Shown here in pieces: positions 53,795 through 63,265 of a stretch of DNA of 64,000 nt. Source of the DNA: Candidatus Thiodiazotropha sp. CDECU1 (GTDB lineage Bacteria > Pseudomonadota > Gammaproteobacteria > Chromatiales > Chromatiaceae); assembly GCF_963455295.1 (NCBI RefSeq), contig NZ_OY734020.1, forward strand, positions 1,922,001-1,986,000, given 5' to 3'. The notes under the pieces are model-generated. The model did not search any database. It saw nothing but the letters and a program-made list of their open reading frames with translations, and had not been told where the DNA came from. A program made the translations under genes and the position numbers. Positions within the stretch are counted from its first letter, which is position 1. Every line of letters starts with the position of its first letter.

Positions 53795-55792
53795 TTAACT
53801 CCCTGACGCAGCCGGTGCGGCATTGGCACTATTGACCTGCTGCGCGGCCTTCACCCTGGCGGTACGATAGCGCCGATCGGTGACCGCAAGAATGCCTCCC
53901 AGGCCCATCAGCAGTCCACCCAGCCATATCCAGCGGACATAGGGTTTATAGTAGAGACGCAGACTCCAATCGCCACCACCCAGGGGTTCGCCCAGGGATA
54001 CATAGAGGTCGCGGGTTATGCCCCAATCGATCGCCGCCTCTGTCATCGGTTTGGTCTGCACGAAATAGGTGCGCTTTTCCGGCTCCAGGGTGGTCAGCTG
54101 TTGGCCATCCTTGGAGACATGGAAACGCCCGCGATGGGCATTGTAGTTTGGTCCTGGTGTGCGATTCACACCTTCGAACTTAAAGCTGTAGCCGGCGATA
54201 TCACTTACATCACCGGGGCTCATACGCACATCGGATTCGATGCCGTAGTTGCTGACCATGGTAACGCCAACGATGAACATCGCTACGCCCAGATGGGCGA
54301 GAACCATACCGTAATAGCTGCGTCCGCCGCTTTTCAGGTCTACCCAGAAGCCGGAGAATCCCTGTTTGTGCTTGAGCCGATCGCGTAGGTTGACCACGTG
54401 GGAGGTGGTGATCCACATCGCCAATCCCATACCGAGCCCGACCAACCAGTTTCCGCCGGAGAACATGGGCAGCAAGCTCAACAGCCCGAACAGCAGGCTG
54501 ACGATGAACGCGACTCGCAATTGCTTGACCAACAAAGTGGGTTCCGCATGTTTCCAACGTGCCAGGGTCCCCATACCCATGAGCAGGGCGAGGAAGGGGG
54601 TGGTCAGCAGGAACATCTTGTTGAACCAGGGGAAGCCCACGGATATCTTCCCCAGATCGAGTGCGTCGTAGATGAGTGGCGCCAGGGTTCCGATGAGCAC
54701 CAGGGCTGCAAACACGGCGAGCAATAGGTTATTGCCCAACAGGAAGGTCTCCCTGGATACCAGATCGAAGCGTCCGCCCCCGGATATATAGGGGGCACGC
54801 CAGGTGTATAGCAGCAGTGATCCGCCAATCACAATCAGCAGGAATATCAGGATGAAAATACCCCGTGCCGGATCGGAGGCAAAGGAGTGGACCGAGGTTA
54901 GCACCCCGGAACGCACCAGGAAGGTGCCCAACAGACTCAGGGAGAAGGCCGAAATGGCAAGCAGCACGGTCCAGCTCTTGAAGGCGCCCCGCTTTTCGGT
55001 GACCGCCAGGGAGTGGATCAGTGCGGTACCAATCAACCAGGGCATAAAGGAGGCGTTTTCCACCGGATCCCAGAACCACCAGCCACCCCAGCCCAGCTCG
55101 TAGTAGGCCCACCAGCTTCCCAGGGCGATGCCCAGGGTGAGGAAGACCCAGGCAATGGTTGTCCAGGGACGGGACCATCGCGCCCAGGAGGCATCCAGGC
55201 GTCCCCCCATGAGGGCGGCGATGGCAAAGGCGAAGGCCACCGAAAATCCCACATAGCCCATGTAGAGCATGGGGGGATGGATCGCCAGGCCCGGATCCTG
55301 CAGCATGGGATTCAACTCGCGACCCTCGACAGGGGCTGGGAAGGTTCTGTCAAACGGGTTTGAGGTCAGCAGCATGAAGAGCATGAAGCCGATGCTGATC
55401 ATACCCATTACGGAGAGCACCCGGGATACCATCTCCAGGGGCAGGTTGCGACTGAAAATAGCGATCGCCACACTCCAGCATGCGAGGAGAAAGGCCCAAA
55501 GCAGCAGTGAGCCTTCATGGGCGCCCCAAACCGCGGAAATCTTGTAGATATCAGGTAGTTTGGTATTGCCATGCTGGGCTACATAGATCACCGAGAAATC
55601 GTTGCTCAAAAAGGCATTGGTGAGAATGATCAGGGAGACGGCCAAAAACACGAACTGTCCCCAGGCGAGGGAGCGCGACGCCGCCATCCACGAAACAGTA
55701 CGGGTATAGGATCCGATCAGGGGCACAACCGCCTGGGTGATCGCCAGGCAGAGGGCGAGAATGAGCGCGAAGTGGCCGAGTTCGGGAATCAT
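53795..55792 (-). CDS. ccmF: Cytochrome c haem lyase subunit CcmF
   Basis: A 665-residue polytopic membrane protein with about 14 helices. The WWD haem-binding motif WGGWWFWDPVENASFMPWL and conserved periplasmic histidines (HPPMLYMGY, HSLAV) identify it. It catalyses haem attachment. Start overlaps ccmE by 4 bases. Confidence 0.96.
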   Translation of the reverse strand: MIPELGHFALILALCLAITQAVVPLIGSYTRTVSWMAASRSLAWGQFVFLAVSLIILTNAFLSNDFSVIYVAQHGNTKLPDIYKISAVWGAHEGSLLLWAFLLACWSVAIAIFSRNLPLEMVSRVLSVMGMISIGFMLFMLLTSNPFDRTFPAPVEGRELNPMLQDPGLAIHPPMLYMGYVGFSVAFAFAIAALMGGRLDASWARWSRPWTTIAWVFLTLGIALGSWWAYYELGWGGWWFWDPVENASFMPWLIGTALIHSLAVTEKRGAFKSWTVLLAISAFSLSLLGTFLVRSGVLTSVHSFASDPARGIFILIFLLIVIGGSLLLYTWRAPYISGGGRFDLVSRETFLLGNNLLLAVFAALVLIGTLAPLIYDALDLGKISVGFPWFNKMFLLTTPFLALLMGMGTLARWKHAEPTLLVKQLRVAFIVSLLFGLLSLLPMFSGGNWLVGLGMGLAMWITTSHVVNLRDRLKHKQGFSGFWVDLKSGGRSYYGMVLAHLGVAMFIVGVTMVSNYGIESDVRMSPGDVSDIAGYSFKFEGVNRTPGPNYNAHRGRFHVSKDGQQLTTLEPEKRTYFVQTKPMTEAAIDWGITRDLYVSLGEPLGGGDWSLRLYYKPYVRWIWLGGLLMGLGGILAVTDRRYRTARVKAAQQVNSANAAPAASGS

Positions 55793-56250
55793 TGGACTCT
55801 CGACTGCATGTTATTGACGCCGTCGTCATGGGCGGTCTTCAGTGAAGCTGCAACCTCGGGCGGCATGTAGTTTTCATCATGCTTGGCGAGTACCTCGCTG
55901 GCGATGAAGATGCCCGATTCGTTCAGCTGTCCCATGGCGACGATCCCCTGACCCTCGCGGAACAGATCGGGGAGGATGCCCGTGTACTCCACCGTCACCG
56001 CCTCGGCGTTATCGGTGACTGAGAACGCCGTAGTCAGGCCATCCGGTTTGCGTTTGACACTGTCGACCTCCACCAGGCCGCCGATGCGGAACGGATGGGC
56101 GGTCGGTGCCTTTCCCTCAGCCACTTCGGATGGTGAGAAGAAGAACATCAGATTCTCGTCGAAGGCATTCAGGGCCAACCAGGTGGCCACACCTATACCG
56201 GCAATCATCAGGCCGATCAGGGTCAGTCGTTTTTTGCGTATGGGATTCAT
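55789..56250 (-). CDS. ccmE: Haem chaperone CcmE
   Basis: A 153-residue periplasmic haem chaperone: TM anchor RLTLIGLMIAGIGVATWLALNAF and an OB-fold domain ending AKHDENYMPPEV, whose His covalently binds haem and whose Tyr is a ligand. The ATG at 56250 overlaps the ccmD stop (ATGA) and gives the usual MNPxRKKRL opening; the frame open upstream is a shadow of ccmD. Confidence 0.94.
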   Translation of the reverse strand: MNPIRKKRLTLIGLMIAGIGVATWLALNAFDENLMFFFSPSEVAEGKAPTAHPFRIGGLVEVDSVKRKPDGLTTAFSVTDNAEAVTVEYTGILPDLFREGQGIVAMGQLNESGIFIASEVLAKHDENYMPPEVAASLKTAHDDGVNNMQSRVQ

Positions 56251-56414
56251 CTCTGTTCTTTCCTGGCCCGACGTAGTTTTCGGGCGATATCTTTTATGAC
56301 TCTCTTGCGATGTTGCATTGGAGCAACAACATTGGCGACAAGGATAATCAGCGCAAGTAGAAAGGAGGGCCAAACATAGACCGCATACCCTCCCATGGCG
56401 AAGAAGTCGCTCAT
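56247..56414 (-). CDS. ccmD: Haem exporter subunit CcmD
   Basis: A 55-residue protein: MSDFFAMGGYAVYVWPSF, then a membrane helix LLALIILVANVV and a basic tail (KDIARKLRRARKEQR). The GGYAxYVW motif before the helix is diagnostic of CcmD, which stabilises the CcmABC-CcmE complex. ATGA overlaps join it to ccmC upstream and ccmE downstream. Confidence 0.93.
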   Translation of the reverse strand: MSDFFAMGGYAVYVWPSFLLALIILVANVVAPMQHRKRVIKDIARKLRRARKEQR

Positions 56415-57157
56415 TTCGCCTCCTGTTCGACCATTTCCTGCACCCAGCGTGAATTGCGTTCACGCTCCACGATTTCCGCCCGCGCGCGCATTAAGACCAC
56501 AGCACCATAGTAAAGTTTAAATGATATGGCCATGGTTAGCAGCGGAATCAGCATACTCATATCCATTGAAGGTTTGTCGAATTTTGTGATCGATGCGGGT
56601 TGATGCAGGGTGTTCCACCACTCCACCGAATAGTGAATGATGGGGATGTTGACAACCCCCACCAGGGCCAGGATCGAGACAGCCCGGGCAGCGACCCGTT
56701 TGTCTTCGATGGCGCTGTGCAGGGCGATAATCCCCAGGTAGAGAAACAGCAGCAGCAGTTCGGAGGTCAGTCGTGCATCCCAGACCCACCAGGTGCCCCA
56801 CATCGGTTTGCCCCAAAGAGAGCCGGTGGCAAGGGCCAGGAATGTGAACGAGGCCCCCACGGTGGCACTGCTGATCACGACGATCTCCGTCATCTTTATG
56901 CGCCATACCAGGCTTATCAGACCGGAAACCGCCATCACCACATAGATAAACATGGACATCCATGCGGCCGGCACATGGATATACATGATGCGGTAGCTCT
57001 CTCCCTGTTGATAGTCTGGCGGGGCGACGAACAGGCCATTGTAGAGACCCCATATCAGGGTGAGCAGGAAGCTGACCATGAACCAGGGGATTAATTTCCC
57101 GGCCACATTATAGAAGTAGCGCGGGGAACCCATTTGATGAAAGAAACGAATGATCAT
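56411..57157 (-). CDS. ccmC: Haem exporter subunit CcmC
   Basis: A 248-residue six-helix membrane protein. The WWD motif GTWWVWDARLTSELLL and conserved HVPAAWMS and HSAIE histidines bind haem for loading onto CcmE. Length and motif separate it from CcmF. It follows ccmB by 1 base. Confidence 0.96.
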   Translation of the reverse strand: MIIRFFHQMGSPRYFYNVAGKLIPWFMVSFLLTLIWGLYNGLFVAPPDYQQGESYRIMYIHVPAAWMSMFIYVVMAVSGLISLVWRIKMTEIVVISSATVGASFTFLALATGSLWGKPMWGTWWVWDARLTSELLLLFLYLGIIALHSAIEDKRVAARAVSILALVGVVNIPIIHYSVEWWNTLHQPASITKFDKPSMDMSMLIPLLTMAISFKLYYGAVVLMRARAEIVERERNSRWVQEMVEQEAK

Positions 57158-57158
57158 A

Positions 57159-57842
57159 TCAACTCAGACTGATTCTCAATGAAGCGGCAGTAGCCATTGG
57201 GGCCAATACCAGGGAACCCACCAGCATGGCGGATAATATGGACAATTGCGCTGTTGTCGGTATGCCGACAATAGCAGTTTTGACAGCATCTGTGGCAAAG
57301 ATCAACACCGGTACATAGAGGGGCAGGACCAGGAGTGAAAGTATCACACCGCCCCGGCGCAGACCTACTGTCAGGGCCACACCGACGGAACCGATCAGAC
57401 TCAGTACCGGGGTGCCTAATAATAAGGTCAGCATCAGGGTGGGAATCGCAGAACCCGGGATATTCAGTAACACCGCCAGCAAGGGTGCAACGATAAAAAG
57501 CGGCAGGCCGGTTACCAGCCAATGGGCCAGTATCTTTGCCAGTACCAGAACAGAGACCGGGTGGGCGCTCATCATGAACTGTTCCAATGAGCCGTCATCG
57601 TAGTCGGAGCGGAACATACTATCCAGAGAGAGCAGGGCGGCGAGCAGGGCCGCCACCCAGATCACACCAGGCCCGACAGCTTCAATCAGCTTGGCGTCAT
57701 TGCCAATACCCAATGGAAACATGGCCGTGACCAGGACAAAGAACAACATTGGATTGACCAGTTCCGCGCGGCGACGATAGGCCAGCACCAGATCCCTTTT
57801 CAGGAGCAGGCTAAAGGCGCTTGAAAGTGAGAGTGTGCTCAT
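57159..57842 (-). CDS. ccmB: Haem exporter subunit CcmB
   Basis: A 227-residue six-helix ABC-transporter permease. FRSDYDDGSLEQFMMS and VLAKILAHWLVTGLP are family motifs. Partner of CcmA in the haem-handling ABC complex. Overlaps ccmA by 4 bases. Confidence 0.94.
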   Translation of the reverse strand: MSTLSLSSAFSLLLKRDLVLAYRRRAELVNPMLFFVLVTAMFPLGIGNDAKLIEAVGPGVIWVAALLAALLSLDSMFRSDYDDGSLEQFMMSAHPVSVLVLAKILAHWLVTGLPLFIVAPLLAVLLNIPGSAIPTLMLTLLLGTPVLSLIGSVGVALTVGLRRGGVILSLLVLPLYVPVLIFATDAVKTAIVGIPTTAQLSILSAMLVGSLVLAPMATAASLRISLS

Positions 57843-58489
57843 CGTTCGGACAGATTGATACGTATTAGTTGTATATCATCCCGGAATCCAATCCGGTGAT
57901 GGGTGGTCATGGCTGCCATGCCTCCCCGCTTGAGATGTCCTTCGAAGAGGCGTTCCATATGTTCTATGCCTTTCCGGTCGAGGGAAGTAAAGGGTTCATC
58001 CAGTATCCACAGTTTTGCGTCGGTGACCAACAGTCTTGCAATCGCCAGGCGCCGTTGCTGGCCGGCGGAGAGATTGCGTGTGGGTATGTCTTCGAATCCA
58101 TAGAGTCCGACCTGATCCAAGGCCTCTTCAAGACCGATCCCCGCCTGGGCCTTACCGAGCCCGCGGGCGATGCGAAGATTCTCCAAAGGGGTCAGGTCGA
58201 GTTTGGAGCCATCTTTGTGACCCAGATAGGCGATGTGCTCGTGAAATTCAGGCCCCAAACGGAAAATATCCTTCCCTTCCCACAACAGTTCTCCCGATTC
58301 CGGGAGGCGAATCCCGCACAGGATACGCAGCAGTGAGGTCTTGCCACTGCCGTTACGACCCTCCAATACCAGTGCCTGACCTGGATTGATGCTGAAGCTC
58401 AGCTCCTCGAACAGCACCCGGTCGTCCCGAATACAGAGTAGCGAACACGCTTGGTAGGTGTCGGAAGAGGATGTGGATGTAGTTGTCAC
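57839..58489 (-). CDS. ccmA: Haem exporter ATP-binding subunit CcmA
   Basis: A 216-residue ABC ATPase: Walker A GRNGSGKT, signature LSAGQQRRLAIARLL, Walker B LWILDEPFTSLD. Energises release of holo-CcmE. First gene of the ccm operon. The region before it (58490-59059) must contain the operon promoter. Confidence 0.95.
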   Translation of the reverse strand: MTTTSTSSSDTYQACSLLCIRDDRVLFEELSFSINPGQALVLEGRNGSGKTSLLRILCGIRLPESGELLWEGKDIFRLGPEFHEHIAYLGHKDGSKLDLTPLENLRIARGLGKAQAGIGLEEALDQVGLYGFEDIPTRNLSAGQQRRLAIARLLVTDAKLWILDEPFTSLDRKGIEHMERLFEGHLKRGGMAAMTTHHRIGFRDDIQLIRINLSER

Positions 58490-59059
58490 AAGTTTATTGT
58501 CGTTTTGTCATTCTATAAAAAAGGGCACAACCTTAACCGAACTCCCTCCAGTGCCTCAACAAAAAATCGAGTCCTGTGGGTGAAGCTAACAATGCCCACA
58601 CAATAATTGGGAATAATTTCCCATTAATCACCATTAGACACTAAGTTTGATGCTGATTCAGCGAACTGATTCCCGGGTGCAATCAGTATTCTGTCACGAA
58701 ATTGGATGATGGAAGGATATTTATATTGTTTCTTAAGCTGAGCTTAAGGGTTGGCGAGAGGCAGACTTATGATTATGTGGCTTGCGGTGTTTTGATAATA
58801 ACCTGTTCCTGCTCAAAACTTTGCAGATTGGGGGTGCGCTTAGCGATATTGGATGTTTGCCACGCAAGGGTCAAACAGAAAGCGATAGCCAATACGAACA
58901 GGTATTTCACCGGACATATCCCCCCGGAAATTACTTGGTGGTGAAATTATGGTGCCCTTGGGGCAGTTTTCATTAGAGGGCAAATATATAGTAAATACCC
59001 TAGGTGCGCTAGTCTGGGAATGAAGAGAATTTTGATCTAGGTCACCTAAACATCTTCTG
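58490..59059. other. Upstream region of the ccm operon
   Basis: About 570 bp with no convincing gene. On the plus strand at 59032-59045 there is TTGATCTAGGTCAC, a near-FNR box (two deviations from TTGAT-N4-ATCAA). It is downstream of the Rieske gene rather than in a known promoter position, but 540 bp upstream of ccmA. Short frames near 58702-58976 look spurious. Confidence 0.5.
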
Positions 59060-59383
59060 TCAGGCGGTTTTTTTCATTAAATAGATATGGTCAGAACTGA
59101 TCTTTATTGGATATGTCTTAATTGGCTCTGTTGCCGGTGGGTCCAGAGGCTCACCGTTTTTCAGGCTGAAACGACTGCCGTGCAGGGAGCATTTAATGGT
59201 ATCCCCATCGATACAACCCAGGTAGAGGGAGACCTCTTCATGGCTACACAGATCATCCACGGCATAGATTTGACCACCGGCATTCGCAAGCAGATAACGT
59301 TGGCCTGCAATATCGACACGTTTCATCATTCCAGGCTGCAGCTCATCACGGTGTGCAACTTCCAACCACCCATCTGCCATCAT
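59060..59383 (-). CDS. Rieske [2Fe-2S] ferredoxin-like protein
   Basis: A 107-residue Rieske domain protein. Cluster ligands C46-S-H48 and C65-S-L-H68 are intact in DDLCSHEEVSLYLG and IKCSLHGSRF. Small soluble Rieske proteins serve as electron carriers, for example to oxygenases or nitrite reductases. The start is 2 bases after the TrpD-like stop, so the pair is cotranscribed. No oxygenase partner is adjacent. Confidence 0.92.
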   Translation of the reverse strand: MMADGWLEVAHRDELQPGMMKRVDIAGQRYLLANAGGQIYAVDDLCSHEEVSLYLGCIDGDTIKCSLHGSRFSLKNGEPLDPPATEPIKTYPIKISSDHIYLMKKTA

Positions 59384-59385
59384 CG

Positions 59386-60492
59386 CTACCTGATTCGCTG
59401 CTGAGCAAGATCGGAGTCGAGAACCTGGCGAACCTGGTCTGCAGCCGATTCCATGGTGTTGCTACCCCCGGCATGCCATAGGATCAATGCGCAACTGTAG
59501 ACCAGGGCATCATAGGCCGGGCCTTGTTCCCCTTGAAGCGCGCGCATGCCAATATCGGCGGCTGCGGTGGCTGCATCTCTGACATCTTTGATGCGGGCGA
59601 TTTCGTCAACATCCTTTCCGCCCACATCCGCTTCCGGTAGGGGGACGGCCCTGAAGGTCTGTTGTATGCCGAGGCTCTCTGGCGCGATCTCTACAGGTTG
59701 TTCCGCTCCCAAGTCATCATAGCGATAGATCAACCCCTGTTGTCTGAGGGATGGGATAACCCCGCCTTCTATACCACGCACCAGTAAACAGCCCTCAAAT
59801 CCGGCGAAACGGGCCAGTGACGCATATTTCGCCGGGTAGGGTTTATGCACATAACCGGTTACCAAATGAGTCTTTTTTCTGGCGGTAAGGGGTTTTGCCA
59901 ATACTTCCACAGTGGTCAGGACCTGGCGTTTGATGATCTTTTGTCTCAATCCGGTCAGGTCGTGCAGGCCGGGACAGAATGTACGTTGATCCACATAGGC
60001 CCATCCCAAGGCGGGATCCTCAAGTCGAGAGGCGGCCCTATCCAGGTCAAGATCCACATCGATCCCTGCTGCTTGCAGCACATGGCGGTGAGTAACACCA
60101 TATTTAGGACCGACGGCATCCAGGCCATGACTTACGCAGGGCAGGCCGCAGGCGGCCAACACCGCAGGGATGAAAGGGGCGACGGGAAGGTTGCGATTGA
60201 CACCATCATAGGGATCAGCCAGGGAGATCAACTGATCAACCTGGGCTTGACGACTTTGGGAGATATTCAGGATCGCATCCAGGGCGCCCTTATTCTCGTC
60301 GTCGGTCTCCCGTTTCATGCGCAGCGCGATGAGGAATATTGCCGCCTGAACCTCATCGATCTCCCCCCTAAGGATGGCCGCCATACCCTGGCTTGTCTCC
60401 TCCAGGGAGATATCCTTGCTCAACTCCGGGCCGGTGGCTATACGCTGAATGATCGAATGCATCAGCTCTTGAGAGGTCATGGTCTCAGTCAT
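59386..60492 (-). CDS. TrpD-like anthranilate phosphoribosyltransferase homologue
   Basis: A 368-residue protein of the glycosyltransferase family 3 / TrpD2 group: N-terminal helical dimer part (EVQAAIFLIALRMKRET), then GLPCVSHGLDAVGPKYGVTHRHVLQAAGIDVD and LARFAGFEGCLLVRGIEGG. The PRPP-binding signature of true TrpD (GTGGD) is absent, so catalysis of the tryptophan step is unlikely. YbiB-type homologues bind nucleic acid. Its pairing with a Rieske protein is its most informative feature. Confidence 0.8.
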   Translation of the reverse strand: MTETMTSQELMHSIIQRIATGPELSKDISLEETSQGMAAILRGEIDEVQAAIFLIALRMKRETDDENKGALDAILNISQSRQAQVDQLISLADPYDGVNRNLPVAPFIPAVLAACGLPCVSHGLDAVGPKYGVTHRHVLQAAGIDVDLDLDRAASRLEDPALGWAYVDQRTFCPGLHDLTGLRQKIIKRQVLTTVEVLAKPLTARKKTHLVTGYVHKPYPAKYASLARFAGFEGCLLVRGIEGGVIPSLRQQGLIYRYDDLGAEQPVEIAPESLGIQQTFRAVPLPEADVGGKDVDEIARIKDVRDAATAAADIGMRALQGEQGPAYDALVYSCALILWHAGGSNTMESAADQVRQVLDSDLAQQRIR

Positions 60493-60527
60493 GAAATACT
60501 ACCTGATTGAGTAACATATTGGTGGGC

Positions 60528-60555
60528 AGTATAAATAACTGAGTAAATTTGTCAA
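60528..60555 (-). promoter_or_regulatory. Sigma-70 promoter of the TrpD-like/Rieske pair
   Basis: On the minus strand TTGACA (60555-60550), a 16-bp spacer, and TATACT (60533-60528), 36 bases before the ATG. A near-consensus constitutive promoter. Confidence 0.75.
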
Positions 60556-60646
60556 GAATAGCCTGGTTACTGGGAAGGTAAACAGCAAGAGCCCCTCATG
60601 GGTGCCCAAAATACTATGTAACAGGGCAGGTCAGCTGGATAGTATC

Positions 60647-60703
60647 GGTGCGGCAGGCCCCACCCTACGGTCGTTCAAAGCGTAGGGTGCGGCTTGCCGC
60701 ACC
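60647..60703. repeat. Paired inverted REP-like units (BIME)
   Basis: On the plus strand GTAG at 60682-60685 is followed by a perfect palindrome GGTGCGGC-TT-GCCGCACC (60686-60703). An inverted, slightly diverged copy is at 60647-60669 (two mismatches over 23 bp), separated by an 11-base spacer. The GTAG foot plus a palindrome is the classical REP layout, and two in inverted orientation make a BIME. RAYT transposases act on such units; one is encoded at 8078-9091. Confidence 0.8.
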
Positions 60704-60733
60704 ATGGAAAGGGTAGGATTGAGATAACGATCT

Positions 60734-61024
60734 TTAGCGGTGCAGCACCGATGTCAGGACCAAGTCATATTCAAAGAAGACGGAATAGCCGCCGTAGTCC
60801 CAACGGGTGATGGGTGGCTCACCCACGCTGGGGTGTGCGGTCACTGGTTGGCCATAACGCTGGCTGACCTGATCCATCGACATGCTGCGAGTGGGGCGTG
60901 GGATGCCCTCTTCACTATTTATAGGTGCTGTATTGATTGAATCGATCAGCAGCACATCGGCTGAAACCGGTAGTGCGAGCAGGCAGATAAATGCGGCAGA
61001 CAGGGTTGTAATACGAAAAATCAT
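60734..61024 (-). CDS. Small exported conserved hypothetical protein
   Basis: A 96-residue protein with signal peptide (RITTLSAAFICLLALPVSAD) and a motif MDQVSQRYGQPVTAHPSVGEPPITRWDYGGYSVFFEYD, resembling an outer-membrane lipoprotein SmpA/BamE-like strand-turn pattern but too short to be BamE. Function unknown; periplasmic by signal. Confidence 0.75.
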   Translation of the reverse strand: MIFRITTLSAAFICLLALPVSADVLLIDSINTAPINSEEGIPRPTRSMSMDQVSQRYGQPVTAHPSVGEPPITRWDYGGYSVFFEYDLVLTSVLHR

Positions 61025-61297
61025 CTGAGCAACTCCGAATTTGTCTCTTCAGGAAGGAATATAGCACTCTTATCTAAGTATAGAAAATAATAAGTTTTTC
61101 TTTCATCATACCAGCTTGATATCAAGCTGCGCGGTGGTCGATGCAATGCTGTGTAGGATGAATTCATGATAGGCGGAAAATTGTAACCCCTATTCGTGCC
61201 TATTTTTGTTAGGCTATCCGATTGGATCACTGACACCCAGCCAGCAAAAACACCTACGGATTTGGGTGCGACTAGAAAACAGGTTTATTGGCCAACT

Positions 61298-62545
61298 ATG
61301 TTCAAACCGATCGAATTTTATATCGGCCTGCGCTATACACGCGCCAAGCGGCGTAACCATTTTATCTCCTTCATATCCCTAATCTCGATGCTAGGCATCA
61401 TGCTGGGTGTGGTGGCATTGATTGTTGTCCTATCAGTTATGAACGGGTTTCACAAGGAAGTCCGTGAACGAATTCTCGGTATGACATCCCACGCCACAAT
61501 TTCAGGCGTTAATGGTGAGTTGAAGGATTGGGTCGAGGTACAGGCCGAGGCTGCAACATTCCCGCATGTGATTGGCGAGGCCCCCTATGTGGAGGGACAG
61601 GGTATGCTGATCAGCGGACAAAAGGTCAGCGGGGTGTTATTGCGGGGTATATTGCCGGCCCAGGAAGGCAAGGTGTCAGAGGTTATTTCAGCCATCACCC
61701 ATGGCTCTATCGATGCCCTGCAGCCAGGTGAGTACGGCCTGATTCTCGGCCGCGAATTGGCCCTGGTGCTGGGTGTTGGGGTCGGGGATCGCGTCACCCT
61801 GGTGACCCCTCAGGTGAATGTCACACCTGCCGGTATCATGCCACGGCTGAAGCGGTTTACCGTGGCAGCGATCTTTCAGGTGGGTATGGGGGAGTACGAC
61901 AGGGGTGTCGCCATCATGCACATGCAGGATGCGGCCAAACTGATGCGTCTCGAGTCCGGTGCGACCGGGATACGCCTGAAACTGGATGATCTCTATTTGG
62001 CGCCTCAGGTATCGAGAGAGCTGGCGCTGAAGATGGGTGGTTACTACCGGATAAGTGACTGGACCATGCAGCATCGCAACTTTTTTGCCGCGTTACAGAC
62101 GGAAAAACGCATGATGAGCATCATTCTCTCCCTGATCGTGGCTGTTGCCGCCTTCAACATCGTCTCCACCATGGTGATGGTGGTGACCGATAAACAGTCC
62201 GATATCGCTATTCTACGCACCCTGGGGGCATCGCCCGGGTCCATCATGGGTATCTTCATGGTGCAGGGCGCAACCATCGGTATCGTCGGTAATATACTCG
62301 GTATGATCGGTGGGGTATTGCTGGCGATCAATGTGGAGGAGATCGTCAGCTGGATTGAATCCGCTTTCGAAATCGATTTTCTCGATCCCAGTATCTACTA
62401 CATCACCAAGCTGCCTTCTGAACCACAGCTTTCCGATGTTTTGTTTATCGGAATTATCGCTTTCATCATTACCCTCGCTGCAACACTCTACCCTGCCTGG
62501 AAGGCATCCCGTACCCAGCCCGCCGAGGCATTGCGCTATGAGTGA
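61298..62545 (+). CDS. lolC: Lipoprotein-releasing ABC permease LolC/LolE
   Basis: A 415-residue MacB-FtsX permease. Start [51 protein letters not shown] is the LolC/E opening with TM1; a large periplasmic domain and three C-terminal helices ([59 protein letters not shown]) follow. Only one permease gene is present, so the protein probably works as a homodimer (LolF-type). It overlaps lolD by 8 bases and extracts lipoproteins from the inner membrane. Confidence 0.94.
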   Translation: MFKPIEFYIGLRYTRAKRRNHFISFISLISMLGIMLGVVALIVVLSVMNGFHKEVRERILGMTSHATISGVNGELKDWVEVQAEAATFPHVIGEAPYVEGQGMLISGQKVSGVLLRGILPAQEGKVSEVISAITHGSIDALQPGEYGLILGRELALVLGVGVGDRVTLVTPQVNVTPAGIMPRLKRFTVAAIFQVGMGEYDRGVAIMHMQDAAKLMRLESGATGIRLKLDDLYLAPQVSRELALKMGGYYRISDWTMQHRNFFAALQTEKRMMSIILSLIVAVAAFNIVSTMVMVVTDKQSDIAILRTLGASPGSIMGIFMVQGATIGIVGNILGMIGGVLLAINVEEIVSWIESAFEIDFLDPSIYYITKLPSEPQLSDVLFIGIIAFIITLAATLYPAWKASRTQPAEALRYE

Positions 62546-63236
62546 CAATGAGATCGTTCTAGCGGCGAAAAACCTGGTGAGAACCTTCACCCAGGGGGAT
62601 CTTCATGTGGAGGTGTTGCAGGGGGTCGACCTGGCAATCAGACGGGGTGAGCGGGTGGCGATCATCGGCGCCTCGGGTTCAGGTAAAAGTACGCTGCTGC
62701 ACTGTTTGGGTGGATTGGACCAGCCCGATTCGGGGCAGGTGTTGTTACATGGCAAAGATCTGCTTGGCCTGAATGAGCGGGATAAGGGGCTGCTCAGAAA
62801 CCGGCATATGGGTTTTGTCTACCAGTTCCACCACCTGTTACCTGAATTTACGGCATTGGAAAATGTAGCCATGCCCCTATTGATCGGGGGGGAATCGGTA
62901 ACCAATGCCAGGGCAACAGCCAGGTCGATGCTGCAGCAGGTCGGTTTGGAAGCGCGGATAGAGCATAAACCGAATGAGCTCTCCGGTGGAGAGCGACAAA
63001 GGGCTGCATTGGCGCGAGCAATGGTACATCAGCCCGCATGTGTATTGGCGGATGAACCGACAGGAAATCTGGATAGAAAAAGCGCCGAGCAGGTGTACGA
63101 GCTGATGTTGCGATTGAACCGGGAGAGTAGTACGAGTTTTGTGGTGGTCACCCATGATACTGAACTGGCGGCAAGGATGGATCATACCTGGCAGTTGGTG
63201 GACGGAAAATTATCCATACCCGAGCCGGAAACCTAG
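62538..63236 (+). CDS. lolD: Lipoprotein-releasing ABC ATPase LolD
   Basis: A 232-residue ABC ATPase: Walker [11 protein letters not shown]-loop [15 protein letters not shown], signature [15 protein letters not shown] and Walker [12 protein letters not shown]. The HHLLPEF segment is typical of LolD. It energises the LolC/E permease. The start overlaps lolC; the longer frame upstream is not used. Confidence 0.95.
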   Translation: MSDNEIVLAAKNLVRTFTQGDLHVEVLQGVDLAIRRGERVAIIGASGSGKSTLLHCLGGLDQPDSGQVLLHGKDLLGLNERDKGLLRNRHMGFVYQFHHLLPEFTALENVAMPLLIGGESVTNARATARSMLQQVGLEARIEHKPNELSGGERQRAALARAMVHQPACVLADEPTGNLDRKSAEQVYELMLRLNRESSTSFVVVTHDTELAARMDHTWQLVDGKLSIPEPET

Positions 63237-63265
63237 CTGCGCAGGGGTAGATTGGCAGCCGAATT

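Noticed and set aside
56251-56463. Upstream extension of ccmE
   Set aside because: It overlaps ccmD and ccmC; the ATGA overlap gives the correct CcmE start.
58702-58976. Overlapping plus-strand frames upstream of ccmA
   Set aside because: Poor composition and no ribosome site.
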